Source of the DNA: Pseudomonadota bacterium
GTDB lineage: Bacteria > Pseudomonadota > Alphaproteobacteria > CACIAM-22H2
Length of the DNA stretch: 5,193 nucleotides
Reading direction: 5' to 3'
NCBI GenBank assembly: GCA_020161965.1
Contig: JAIUNH010000312.1
Span: 1-5,193, forward strand
Both the position numbers and the translations under genes were made by a program. Positions 1 through 5,193 of this stretch are shown piece by piece (the stretch's first letter is position 1; each line of letters starts with the position of its first letter). The notes below the pieces were generated by a model that saw nothing but the letters and a program-made list of their open reading frames with translations, made no database searches and was not told the origin of the DNA.

Positions 1-153
1 GCCGTCGTAGAAACCGCAAGCGCCGCAAACATGGTGCGGGCGCTTCACTTCGCCGCAATTCGGGCATTCGACATAAGCCGAACCCTTCAGCGCTTCATGC
101 GAGCGACGCATGTTGCGACGCGAGGGGGAGACCTTCTTTTTAGGAACCGCCAT
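1..153 (-). CDS. rpmF: 50S ribosomal protein L32 (3' end outside window)
   Basis: L32 is a small protein of the large ribosomal subunit. The 51 visible residues begin MAVPKKKVSPSRRNMRRSHE, the highly conserved basic L32 N-terminus, followed by a zinc ribbon with cysteine pairs at residues 30/33 and 43/46 (CPNC and CGAC). All four cysteines are present, so this is the zinc-binding (C+) form. The reading frame is still open at the window edge; since L32 is usually about 60 residues, only a short C-terminal tail is missing. The ATG at 151-153 is preceded by a good AGAGG ribosome-binding site 7-8 bases upstream. It lies downstream of the DUF177 gene in the same direction, the usual yceD-rpmF order; plsX and fabH commonly follow in relatives but cannot be seen here. 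Confidence 0.97.
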   Translation of the reverse strand, partial: MAVPKKKVSPSRRNMRRSHEALKGSAYVECPNCGEVKRPHHVCGACGFYDG

Positions 154-286
154 AACACGACCTCTTCCACTGAGCCGCCGCGACTGGCGAAGCGGCCCGA
201 AAACTCGTTTTCCACGATAGCTTGGAAACGGCGGTCTCAATAGCCGATTGCCGCCGGACACGCAATTGCGAATTAACCCGTTGGGG
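154..286. other. DUF177-rpmF intergenic region with small palindromes
   Basis: This 133-base spacer separates the DUF177 stop from the rpmF start. On the minus strand it holds the rpmF ribosome-binding site. It also holds two short palindromes: CGCAATTGCG at 261-270, and GAAAACTCGTTTTC at 199-212, which can form a 5-bp hairpin with a 4-base loop. A weak 5-bp hairpin at 275-288 overlaps the DUF177 stop codon but has no T-run, so it is not a convincing terminator. Read-through transcription into rpmF is likely. I found no promoter on the minus strand that stands above background. Confidence 0.5.
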
Positions 287-826
287 TTATTTGTTTTTCT
301 CCAAACGGGCCTTCAAATCGGCGAACGGCGAGACCGGTTTCGGGGCCTCGCCCCACTCCGCTTTGAACCCCGCCCCGTCGGCGCGGGGGTAAGGGTCGAG
401 CGCGACGGCGAATTCCTGGGCCGCGATTTCCCCAAGATCGAGGGGGCCTTCGGGAAGCGCTTCTTCCAGCTCCTCGTCGCCCAAAAAGGCGTCGAGATTG
501 ACCGCCCCTTCCTCGTCGACCTCGATCGGCTTCAGATCCTGCTCGGGCACGAAAATCGTCGCGAAAGTCTCGCTGATCTCCTGCGCCACGGGTTGCAGGC
601 TGACGACACAAGCCTGGCGCGCCTTGCCTTCGACCGTGCCTTCCAAACGCACGCCGCGGCCCGCGCGCACGCGCTTCAACGTGAAACGCGCGGTCAGCGC
701 ATCGATCCCCAACACGCCGAAGCGTTTGGCGAGCGCTTCGCGTTCGGCGGGCTTCGCCTCGATCGTCTGCGTCACCGCGCGATCGCCCAATTTATCGAGC
801 GCGAAGGGGCGTTCGAATTCGCTCAT
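287..826 (-). CDS. DUF177 (YceD-family) protein
   Basis: A 179-residue acidic soluble protein of the DUF177/YceD family, without signal peptide or membrane segment. The family hallmark is a conserved cysteine in a beta-rich core, here CVVSLQPV beginning at Cys72, preceded by a basic strand (KRVRAGRGVRLEG, about 51-63). An acidic middle (EVDEEGAVNLDAFLGDEELEEALPEGPLDLGEIAAQ) and the terminal SPFADLKARLEKNK are typical of alphaproteobacterial members. Family members almost always precede rpmF, and plant DUF177 proteins are needed for 23S rRNA accumulation, so a role in large-subunit assembly is likely; the biochemical activity is unknown. The ATG at 824-826 overlaps the stop of the upstream chaperone gene (ATGA), and GAGG lies 7 bases upstream at 834-837, which fixes the start. 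An open frame extends further upstream but only shadows the chaperone gene. Confidence 0.92.
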   Translation of the reverse strand: MSEFERPFALDKLGDRAVTQTIEAKPAEREALAKRFGVLGIDALTARFTLKRVRAGRGVRLEGTVEGKARQACVVSLQPVAQEISETFATIFVPEQDLKPIEVDEEGAVNLDAFLGDEELEEALPEGPLDLGEIAAQEFAVALDPYPRADGAGFKAEWGEAPKPVSPFADLKARLEKNK

Positions 827-1383
827 GGCGTGACCTCGGGCGCGGGCACCGCGGGGAATTTGGGTTCGCCCGCCAACAGCGCCGCCCCCTCGCCCGAAGC
901 GAGGGCTGCGACCGCTTGGCGGATGTAAGCGGCCATCGCCGCCACGCCGGCGGAATCGGGCGACTCGACCGTGCCGTAAAGATTGCGTCGCAGCGCTTCT
1001 TCCAACGCGCCGGGCTCGGCGCTGTTCAGCGCCGCGGAATAGATCGCCGCACGTCCGTACAAGGCTTGCGCCATCGCCTTCACGCGACGCGCAACACCCA
1101 TATCGCCCACGCCCAATTCGCGCACGGTGCGATCCATATCCTCGACGAACGTGTCGACCAAATGCTGCGCGGTTTCGGCCGCTTGCGCCGAATCCTCGCG
1201 CTTCAAACGGTCGAGCACCAAGAAGGCGTGCAGCGCCACGCAATCGAATCGGCCATCGAGCGTGTCGGGCACGCCGTGTGCCGCATAGAACGCCGGCTGG
1301 CGCGCTTGCGTGGACAGCGCCACGTAAAGCCGCCTTGCCGCGTCGAGGGCCGGTTTAGGGCCGAAGAATCGTGCGAATACCAT
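823..1383 (-). CDS. Ubiquinol-cytochrome c chaperone family protein (CBP3-like)
   Basis: A 186-residue, mainly helical, soluble protein of the Ubiq_cyt_C_chap family. Mitochondrial Cbp3 in this family binds newly made cytochrome b and helps assemble the bc1 complex; the bacterial role is inferred from homology. Family motifs visible: LYVALSTQARQPAFY (about 19-33), GVPDTLDGRFD (37-47), LHAFLVLDRL (51-60), and the C-terminal block DMDRTVRELGVGD..VARRVKAMAQALYGRAAIY (about 82-115). The ATG at 1381-1383 gives MVFARFFG, which resembles the short amphipathic start of relatives. An ATG at 1396-1398 (five residues longer) and a TTG at 1402-1404 are possible, and none has a clear ribosome-binding site. 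The stop overlaps the DUF177 start by ATGA, implying translational coupling. It is divergent from bamE, a common alphaproteobacterial arrangement. Confidence 0.9.
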   Translation of the reverse strand: MVFARFFGPKPALDAARRLYVALSTQARQPAFYAAHGVPDTLDGRFDCVALHAFLVLDRLKREDSAQAAETAQHLVDTFVEDMDRTVRELGVGDMGVARRVKAMAQALYGRAAIYSAALNSAEPGALEEALRRNLYGTVESPDSAGVAAMAAYIRQAVAALASGEGAALLAGEPKFPAVPAPEVTP

Positions 1384-1397
1384 GGGCTTGACCGACA

Positions 1398-1426
1398 TTG
1401 ACAAGCGCGCCCCGTGCCCGCACTTT
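1398..1426 (+). promoter_or_regulatory. Candidate sigma-70 promoter for bamE
   Basis: A perfect TTGACA (-35) at 1398-1403 is followed, after 17 bases, by CACTTT at 1421-1426 as a possible -10. The -10 is poor against the E. coli consensus, but alphaproteobacterial -10 boxes are often weak. Transcription would start near 1433, giving a leader of roughly 60 bases before the bamE ATG. The -35 touches the alternative upstream start of the divergent chaperone gene. The assignment rests on the -35 hexamer, its spacing and its position alone. Confidence 0.4.
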
Positions 1427-1432
1427 GCGGGC
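1416..1432. repeat. Perfect 7-bp inverted repeat in the divergent promoter region
   Basis: GCCCGCA (1416-1422), CTT loop (1423-1425), TGCGGGC (1426-1432). It lies between the divergent chaperone and bamE genes and covers the proposed -10 and start region of the bamE promoter. It could be an operator for a dimeric regulator or a hairpin at the 5' end of a transcript. No T-run follows on either strand, so it is not a terminator. Confidence 0.5.
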
Positions 1433-1478
1433 GCAATCGAGAGGGCGCGCCGGACGAAGACATGGCGCATCCGCGCCC

Positions 1479-1484
1479 GGAGAG
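1479..1484 (+). promoter_or_regulatory. Ribosome-binding site of bamE
   Basis: GGAGAG, seven bases before the ATG at 1492. It decides the start: in-frame ATGs at 1414 and 1462 would place 26 or 10 extra polar residues before the lipoprotein signal peptide, which is not compatible with a normal signal sequence. Confidence 0.75.
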
Positions 1485-1491
1485 CAAGACG

Positions 1492-1947
1492 ATGCGGCTG
1501 GCAATGTGGATTTTCGTGGGCGTAGCGGCCCTGGCTTTGGGGGGCTGCAACTTGGCGCGCGTGGACGTGCGCGGCTACGTGCCCAACGACGACGATTTGG
1601 CGCGCCTGGAACCCGGCCGCCAATCGCGCGACGATGTGCAGCAATTGCTCGGCTCGCCGTCCACGACCGGCGTCTTCGACGCCGAACAGAGCTGGTACTA
1701 CATCTACAAAAAGACCAGCAAACTCTCGTTCTTCGAAGCCGAAACGTTGGAGCAGCGCGTCGTGGTCGTGCATTTCGACCGCGAAGGCACGCTGCGCGAC
1801 GTACGCCGCTACGCGCTCGAGGACGGGCTGATCATCGATCCCGTCACGCGCACCACGCCCTCGCCCGGTCGCGAAATGTCGTTCCTCGAACAGCTTCTGG
1901 GCAACGTTGGCAAGTTCAACGCGCCCAGCGGCGGCGCGCCGCGCTGA
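1492..1947 (+). CDS. bamE: Outer membrane protein assembly factor BamE (SmpA/OmlA lipoprotein)
   Basis: BamE is an outer-membrane lipoprotein of the BAM complex, which inserts beta-barrel proteins. The 151-residue product starts with a short lipoprotein signal peptide (MRLAMWIFVGVAALALGGC) with lipobox LGGC and the lipidated cysteine at residue 19; the following Asn fits outer-membrane sorting. Family motifs follow: RGYVPNDDDLARLEPGRQSRDDVQQLLGSPS (about 27-57), FDAEQSWYYIY (62-72), EQRVVVVHFDREGTLRDV (87-104) and the alphaproteobacterial C-terminal extension TTPSPGREMSFLEQLLGNVGKF (121-142). Its length is normal for alphaproteobacteria and longer than the enterobacterial protein. It is divergent from the chaperone gene, and the diguanylate cyclase gene begins eight bases after its stop, so the two are probably co-transcribed. 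Confidence 0.95.
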   Translation: MRLAMWIFVGVAALALGGCNLARVDVRGYVPNDDDLARLEPGRQSRDDVQQLLGSPSTTGVFDAEQSWYYIYKKTSKLSFFEAETLEQRVVVVHFDREGTLRDVRRYALEDGLIIDPVTRTTPSPGREMSFLEQLLGNVGKFNAPSGGAPR

Positions 1948-1955
1948 CCCGCCCG

Positions 1956-3389
1956 ATGGAACACGCCGCCCGCGAAAGAAGTCTTCTCGCCGCCGCCGTC
2001 GCGGGTCTGTTGATCGTCGGCTTTCTTGCGACGTCGCTCGGCAGCTATTTCGTCTCGCGCAGTTCGGTGCGCGAAGCCGTGCTGCGCGCCGAGTTGCCGC
2101 TGACGTCCGACAGCGTCTACTCGGAAATCCAGCGCGATCTGATCCGCCCGATCCTGATTTCCTCGGTCATGGCGGCCGACACGTTCATGCGCGATTGGGT
2201 GATGGACGGCGAGAAGGACGCGACGCCGATCATCGCCTATCTCAACGAGATCAAACGCCGCTACAACGCCTTCACCGCGTTCTACGTTTCCGACCGCACG
2301 AAGATCTACTACCACGCCGACGGCGTGCTGAAGACCGTGCGCGAGGACGAGCCGCGCGACGAATGGTATTTCCGCGTCCAGAAGATGCGCGAGGATTACG
2401 AGATCAACGTCGATCCCGATCTCGCCAATCACGACGCGCTGACGATCTTCATCAATTATCGCGTCTACGACTATCAGGGCAATTTCATCGGCGCGACCGG
2501 CGTGGGCCTGACGGTCGATGCGGTGCGCCGCCTGCTCGACGATTATCAGGCGCGCTTCGAACGCACGATCTTCTTCGCCAACGAGGCGGGGCGCATCGTC
2601 ATGGTCGGCAAGGGCGGCGACGTGCCCGAAGACCATATCTCGAAGCGCGGCGATCTTGCGCGCATCGCGGGGCAATTGCCGCGCGAAGGCACGCACGCCT
2701 TCGAATATCTCCACAACGGCGAATCGCGCTTGGCCAACGCGCGCTACATCCCCGAACTGCACTGGTTTCTCTATGTCGAGAAATCGGGCGAAGCGGGCCA
2801 GGCGGCCGTGCGCCGCACGCTGATCTTCAACCTCGCTTTGGCCGCGATCGTCACCTCGCTCGCCTTGTGGGGGGCGCTTGCCACGCTCGGCCGCTACCAA
2901 CGCCGCATCGAAATGCTGGCGACGACCGATCCGCTCACGGGGCTTTCCACGCGCCGGGGCTATCGTCTGCTCGCCGAGCAGATGGAGAAGGAATTGCGCC
3001 GCAGCCCGCAGCCGGTCGCGGTGCTGATGGCGGATATCGACCGCTTCAAGACGATCAACGATTCGCGCGGCCATGCGGCGGGCGACGTCGTATTGCGCGC
3101 CGTGGGCTTGGCGCTGCGCAAGGAACTGCGCGCCAGCGACATCGTCTGCCGCTGGGGCGGCGACGAATTCGTCGCGGTCTTGCGCGGCTGCGATGCGCCG
3201 CGCGCGATCGACTTGGCCGAGCGCGTGCGCGCGGCGGTGAAACGCAGCGACAGCGCCAACGGCGCCACGATCACCGTGGGCGTCACCGAACGCAAAGCGG
3301 ACGAGCCGTTCGAACGCGCCATCGTGCGCGCCGACGAAGCGATGCTCAAAGCCAAGCGCGACGGCCGCGACCGCGTCGCGCAGGGTTAA
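1956..3389 (+). CDS. Membrane-bound diguanylate cyclase with periplasmic double-Cache-like sensor
   Basis: The 477-residue product should make c-di-GMP from two GTP. Layout: membrane segment at about 9-33; periplasmic sensor at about 34-287; second membrane segment at about 288-311; cytoplasmic GGDEF domain at about 316-477. The sensor has double-Cache character: FTAFYVSDRTKIYYHADG (106-123), PRDEWYFR (133-140), YEINVD (148-153), INYRVYDYQGNFIGATGVGL (166-185), and a second lobe ending ARYIPELHWFLYVEK (262-276). The GGDEF domain has DPLTGLSTRRG (325-335), metal-binding ADIDRFK (Asp360), substrate residues INDSRGH (367-373), I-site RASD (392-395), exactly five residues before GGDEF (401-405), and ADEAMLKAKRDGRDR (459-473). 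The protein therefore looks catalytically competent and product-inhibited. There is no EAL domain. No clear ribosome-binding site precedes the ATG, so coupling to bamE, eight bases upstream, is likely. The signal sensed is unknown. Confidence 0.93.
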   Translation: MEHAARERSLLAAAVAGLLIVGFLATSLGSYFVSRSSVREAVLRAELPLTSDSVYSEIQRDLIRPILISSVMAADTFMRDWVMDGEKDATPIIAYLNEIKRRYNAFTAFYVSDRTKIYYHADGVLKTVREDEPRDEWYFRVQKMREDYEINVDPDLANHDALTIFINYRVYDYQGNFIGATGVGLTVDAVRRLLDDYQARFERTIFFANEAGRIVMVGKGGDVPEDHISKRGDLARIAGQLPREGTHAFEYLHNGESRLANARYIPELHWFLYVEKSGEAGQAAVRRTLIFNLALAAIVTSLALWGALATLGRYQRRIEMLATTDPLTGLSTRRGYRLLAEQMEKELRRSPQPVAVLMADIDRFKTINDSRGHAAGDVVLRAVGLALRKELRASDIVCRWGGDEFVAVLRGCDAPRAIDLAERVRAAVKRSDSANGATITVGVTERKADEPFERAIVRADEAMLKAKRDGRDRVAQG

Positions 3390-3408
3390 GCGCGCTTCCC
3401 CGATACGG

Positions 3409-3437
3409 TTGACCGTTTCCAAACGTCGCGCTACTTG
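3409..3437 (+). promoter_or_regulatory. Candidate promoter of the structured RNA
   Basis: TTGACC at 3409-3414, a 17-base spacer, then TACTTG at 3432-3437. The -35 matches consensus at five of six positions; the -10 is weak (TA at its start only). It would start transcription near 3443-3445, immediately ahead of the 5' arm of the long-range helix proposed for the structured RNA. Assigned by eye only. Confidence 0.35.
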
Positions 3438-3442
3438 GCCTC

Positions 3443-3642
3443 ACCGTCACGAGGTGGGTCGCGCCCCAAGACCTTGCTGGCGGAGTAGGCCCTGGCCGAC
3501 AGAGGCGTTACTCCCCGAAAGCTCGCTTTCCAATAATCCCTGGTTGCGGTATAAGGCCGCGTCTTCGACCAGGGAGAACGGCCCCGTTTCCTGATCTGGC
3601 GAAGGCAGGCTTCACGGGCGCCGTGATTGCCTCCCTTGTTTT
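3443..3642 (+). ncRNA. Candidate structured small RNA, about 200 nt, family not recognised (possibly 6S-like)
   Basis: The stretch is dense in pairing potential. A long-range closing stem can be drawn: GAGG (3451-3454) with CCTC (3630-3633); GCGCCC (3461-3466) with GGGCGC (3616-3621); AAG (3468-3470) with CTT (3610-3612); CCT (3472-3474) with AGG (3607-3609); and GC (3476-3477) with GC (3605-3606), leaving single bulges. Inside lie three local hairpins: GGAGTA/TACTCC (3482-3487 with 3508-3513), GAAAG/CTTTC (3517-3521 with 3526-3530), and TCCCTGGT/ACCAGGGA (3537-3544 with 3568-3575) with an inner GCGG/CCGC stem. Size, intergenic position and a bulged closing stem are compatible with 6S RNA, but I cannot match its conserved sequence, and the inner hairpins give a branched rather than rod-like fold. 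Signatures of RNase P RNA, SRP RNA and tmRNA are absent. Strand is chosen from the promoter and T-run. Confidence 0.4.
3603..3642 (+). terminator. Terminator-like hairpin ending the candidate RNA
   Basis: Stem TCACGG (3612-3617), loop GCG, CCGTGA (3621-3626), enclosed by AGGCA (3603-3607) with TGCCT (3628-3632). It is followed by CCCTTGTTTT, a T-rich run on the plus strand. The hairpin uses the same bases as the 3' arm of the proposed closing stem, so the two folds are mutually exclusive. It supports a plus-strand transcript ending near 3642. Confidence 0.4.
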
Positions 3643-3662
3643 CCGCCCTTGCCCCCAAACGA

Positions 3663-3694
3663 AAACGGCCCCGGGATCACTCCCGGGGCCGTTT
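3663..3694 (-). terminator. Intrinsic terminator of hppA (probably bidirectional)
   Basis: A perfect 14-bp stem (AAACGGCCCCGGGA at 3663-3676 paired with 3681-3694) closes a TCAC loop. It lies 33 bases past the hppA stop. On the minus strand the right arm ends in a run of T followed by CGTTT; on the plus strand the arm ends TTTCGTCTTT. It can therefore stop transcription from both sides between the convergent genes, but the T-run is better for hppA. Confidence 0.85.
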
Positions 3695-3727
3695 CGTCTT
3701 TGGGTCTTGCGACCCGCGAATCTCGCC

Positions 3728-5193
3728 TTAGCTGGCGAGGATCGCGAGCAGCAGGATGGCGACGATGTTGATGATCTTGATCATCGGGTTCACCGCCGGG
3801 CCGGCCGTGTCCTTGTAGGGATCGCCGACCGTATCGCCCGTCACGGCGGCCTTATGGGCGTCGGAGCCCTTGCCGCCGTAATGGCCTTCTTCGATGTACT
3901 TCTTGGCGTTGTCCCAAGCGCCGCCGCCCGAGGTCATCGAGATGGCGACGAACAAGCCCGTCACGATCGTGCCGAGCAGCATCGCGCCCATCGAAGCGAA
4001 GGCTTCCGCCTGGCCCGCGATCAGCGAGATGACGACGTAGAGCACGACGGGGGCGAGAACCGGCAGCAACGAAGGAACGATCATTTCCTTGATCGCGGCC
4101 GCGGTCAGCATGTCGACGGCGCGGCCGTAATCCGGCTTCCCCGTACCTTCCATGATGCCCTTGATCTCGCGGAACTGACGGCGCACTTCCTCGACGACCG
4201 CACCGGCGGCCTTGCCGACCGCCGTCATGCCCATCGCACCGAACAGGTACGGCAGCATGCCGCCGATGAACAGGCCGATCACCACGTAAGGATTGGTGAG
4301 GCTGAAATTCACCTTGTCGGCGATGTTGGGGAAGTAGTGCTTCAGGTCGTAGATGTAGGCGGCGAACAGCACGACGGCCGCAAGGCCCGCCGAACCGATC
4401 GCGTAGCCCTTGGTCACGGCCTTGGTCGTGTTGCCCACGGCGTCGAGCGCGTCCGTATACTTGCGCACGTCCTTGGGCAGACCCGCCATTTCGGCGATGC
4501 CACCGGCGTTGTCGGTGACCGGGCCGTAGGCGTCGAGCGCCACGACGATGCCGGCGAGCGCCAGCATGGTCGTCGCCGCGATCGCGATGCCGTAAAGGCC
4601 CGCGGTCAGGTACGACACCAGGATGCCGGCGCAGATGATCAGCACGGGCAGCGCCGTCGATTCCAGCGAGACCGCGAGGCCCTGGATGACGTTCGTGCCG
4701 TGACCGGTCTGCGACGACTTGGCGACCGAGCGCACCGGGCGGTAGTCCGTACCCGTGTAGTACTCGGTGACGACGACGAGCGCCGCCGTCACGACGAGGC
4801 CCACGAGGGCGCAGACGAACAGGCCGTTACCCGTGACCGCGCCGATCTTGGTCGACATACCGACCATCGACGACGTCACGAAGTAGATCAGCACGGCCGA
4901 GATCACGCCCGCGACGATCAACGCCTTGTACAGCGCCTTCATGATGGCGCCGTCGGCGCCCAGCTTCACGAAGAACGTGCCGACGACCGACGCGATGATG
5001 CAAACGCCCGCGATGACGAGCGGATACATCATCATCGTGGCGACGTCGCCGCCCGAGAACGCGATGCCGGCCAGCAGCATCGTGGCGACGATCGTGACCG
5101 CGTAGGTCTCGAACAGATCGGCGGCCATGCCGGCGCAGTCGCCGACGTTGTCGCCGACGTTGTCGGCGATCACGGCCGGGTTGCGCGGATCAT
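3728..5193 (-). CDS. hppA: Membrane H+-translocating pyrophosphatase, K+-independent type (5' end outside window)
   Basis: The enzyme couples pyrophosphate hydrolysis to proton pumping across the inner membrane. About 487 C-terminal residues are visible. Since the family is usually near 700 residues, roughly the first 200, with the first catalytic aspartate motif, are missing. The visible part opens with the diphosphate-site signature DPRNPAVIADNVGDNVGDCAG. It continues through DYRPVRSVAKSSQTGHGTNVIQGLAVSLES, DAYGPVTDNAGGIAEMAGL, GNTTKA, and the C-terminal catalytic block DNAKKYIEEG followed by GGKGSDAHKAAVTGDTVGDPYKDT. Many hydrophobic helices lie between these. In GNTTKA (4418-4435) a lysine occupies the position that is alanine in potassium-dependent enzymes, indicating the K+-independent class. 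The gene converges on the cyclase gene and ends just before a strong terminator. No frameshift or break is seen. Confidence 0.96.
   Translation of the reverse strand, partial: DPRNPAVIADNVGDNVGDCAGMAADLFETYAVTIVATMLLAGIAFSGGDVATMMMYPLVIAGVCIIASVVGTFFVKLGADGAIMKALYKALIVAGVISAVLIYFVTSSMVGMSTKIGAVTGNGLFVCALVGLVVTAALVVVTEYYTGTDYRPVRSVAKSSQTGHGTNVIQGLAVSLESTALPVLIICAGILVSYLTAGLYGIAIAATTMLALAGIVVALDAYGPVTDNAGGIAEMAGLPKDVRKYTDALDAVGNTTKAVTKGYAIGSAGLAAVVLFAAYIYDLKHYFPNIADKVNFSLTNPYVVIGLFIGGMLPYLFGAMGMTAVGKAAGAVVEEVRRQFREIKGIMEGTGKPDYGRAVDMLTAAAIKEMIVPSLLPVLAPVVLYVVISLIAGQAEAFASMGAMLLGTIVTGLFVAISMTSGGGAWDNAKKYIEEGHYGGKGSDAHKAAVTGDTVGDPYKDTAGPAVNPMIKIINIVAILLLAILAS

Larger units (their letters stand above)
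3390..3727. other. Intergenic region between convergent genes (no protein gene)
   Basis: This 338-base gap separates the diguanylate cyclase stop from the hppA stop. Short open frames exist on both strands (for example 3409-3594 plus and 3431-3658 minus), but their products are arginine- and proline-rich, lack ribosome-binding sites and resemble no family I know. The gap instead contains inverted repeats, a possible promoter and terminator-like structures, described separately. No terminator directly follows the cyclase stop before the possible promoter at 3409. Confidence 0.7.

Noticed and set aside
181..270. Separate rpmF promoter in the DUF177-rpmF spacer (minus strand)
   Set aside because: Candidates such as TTGCGT-N17-TATTGA and TTGAGA-N15-TATCGT match the consensus poorly or have poor spacing, at a level expected by chance.
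887..905. Perfect 7-bp inverted repeat CCCTCGC/GCGAGGG with a 5-base loop near the 3' end of the chaperone gene
   Set aside because: It lies inside codons for an Ala/Ser/Gly/Glu-rich stretch in a GC-rich gene, has no T-run, and sits too far from the DUF177 start to act clearly on it.
1907..3412. Plus-strand open frame of 501 codons overlapping the cyclase gene
   Set aside because: The product is extremely arginine-rich with no domain; it is a frame-shifted reading of the cyclase gene, which has all GGDEF motifs in the other frame.
1809..3422. Long minus-strand open frame opposite bamE and the cyclase gene (537 codons)
   Set aside because: It is antisense to two well-supported genes, its product is a low-complexity Ala/Arg/Asp-rich sequence without family motifs, and long antisense frames are common in GC-rich genomes.
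3443..3642. RNase P RNA, SRP RNA or permuted tmRNA as identity of the structured gap
   Set aside because: I looked for GAGGAAAGTC, GGAAGCAGC-type and tmRNA tag or TpsiC-arm signatures on both strands and found none.
3431..3658. Possible 75-residue minus-strand protein in the cyclase-hppA gap
   Set aside because: No ribosome-binding site, no recognisable family, basic composition typical of non-coding GC-rich DNA, and the region is better explained by RNA structure.

Overview
This is a GC-rich window that looks alphaproteobacterial, most likely from the Rhodospirillales or a neighbouring order. The assignment rests on gene order and protein character: a BamE-type lipoprotein gene divergent from a gene for a ubiquinol-cytochrome c chaperone family protein, which is followed by a DUF177 (YceD) gene and rpmF. 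A membrane H+-pyrophosphatase of the potassium-independent type, as known in Rhodospirillum, lies nearby. It is almost entirely chromosomal housekeeping sequence. I see no transposase, phage gene, CRISPR array, tRNA or rRNA.

Left part (1-1383, minus strand): transcription runs leftward through the CBP3-like chaperone gene, a DUF177 gene and rpmF (ribosomal protein L32, cut by the window start). The first two genes overlap by ATGA and are probably translationally coupled. L32 and DUF177 belong to ribosome biogenesis; the chaperone family is linked to assembly of the respiratory bc1 complex.

Middle (1384-3389, plus strand): a short divergent promoter region carries a consensus -35 hexamer and a perfect 7-bp inverted repeat. 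It is followed by bamE (outer-membrane assembly lipoprotein) and, eight bases after its stop, by a membrane diguanylate cyclase. The cyclase has a periplasmic double-Cache-like sensor, an intact GGDEF active site and an intact inhibitory I-site. The pair looks like a two-gene operon linking envelope biogenesis to c-di-GMP output, although the functional link is inference.

Right part: the 338-base gap at 3390-3727 holds no credible protein gene. It does hold a strongly structured stretch with a possible promoter at its left edge and a terminator-like hairpin at its right edge, read here as a candidate small RNA of about 200 nt on the plus strand. A perfect 14-bp terminator hairpin follows it. 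From 3728 to the window end, on the minus strand, lie the C-terminal two thirds of hppA, the proton-pumping pyrophosphatase.

The unannotated structured RNA candidate is the only part that might be undescribed. The remainder is well-understood housekeeping sequence.
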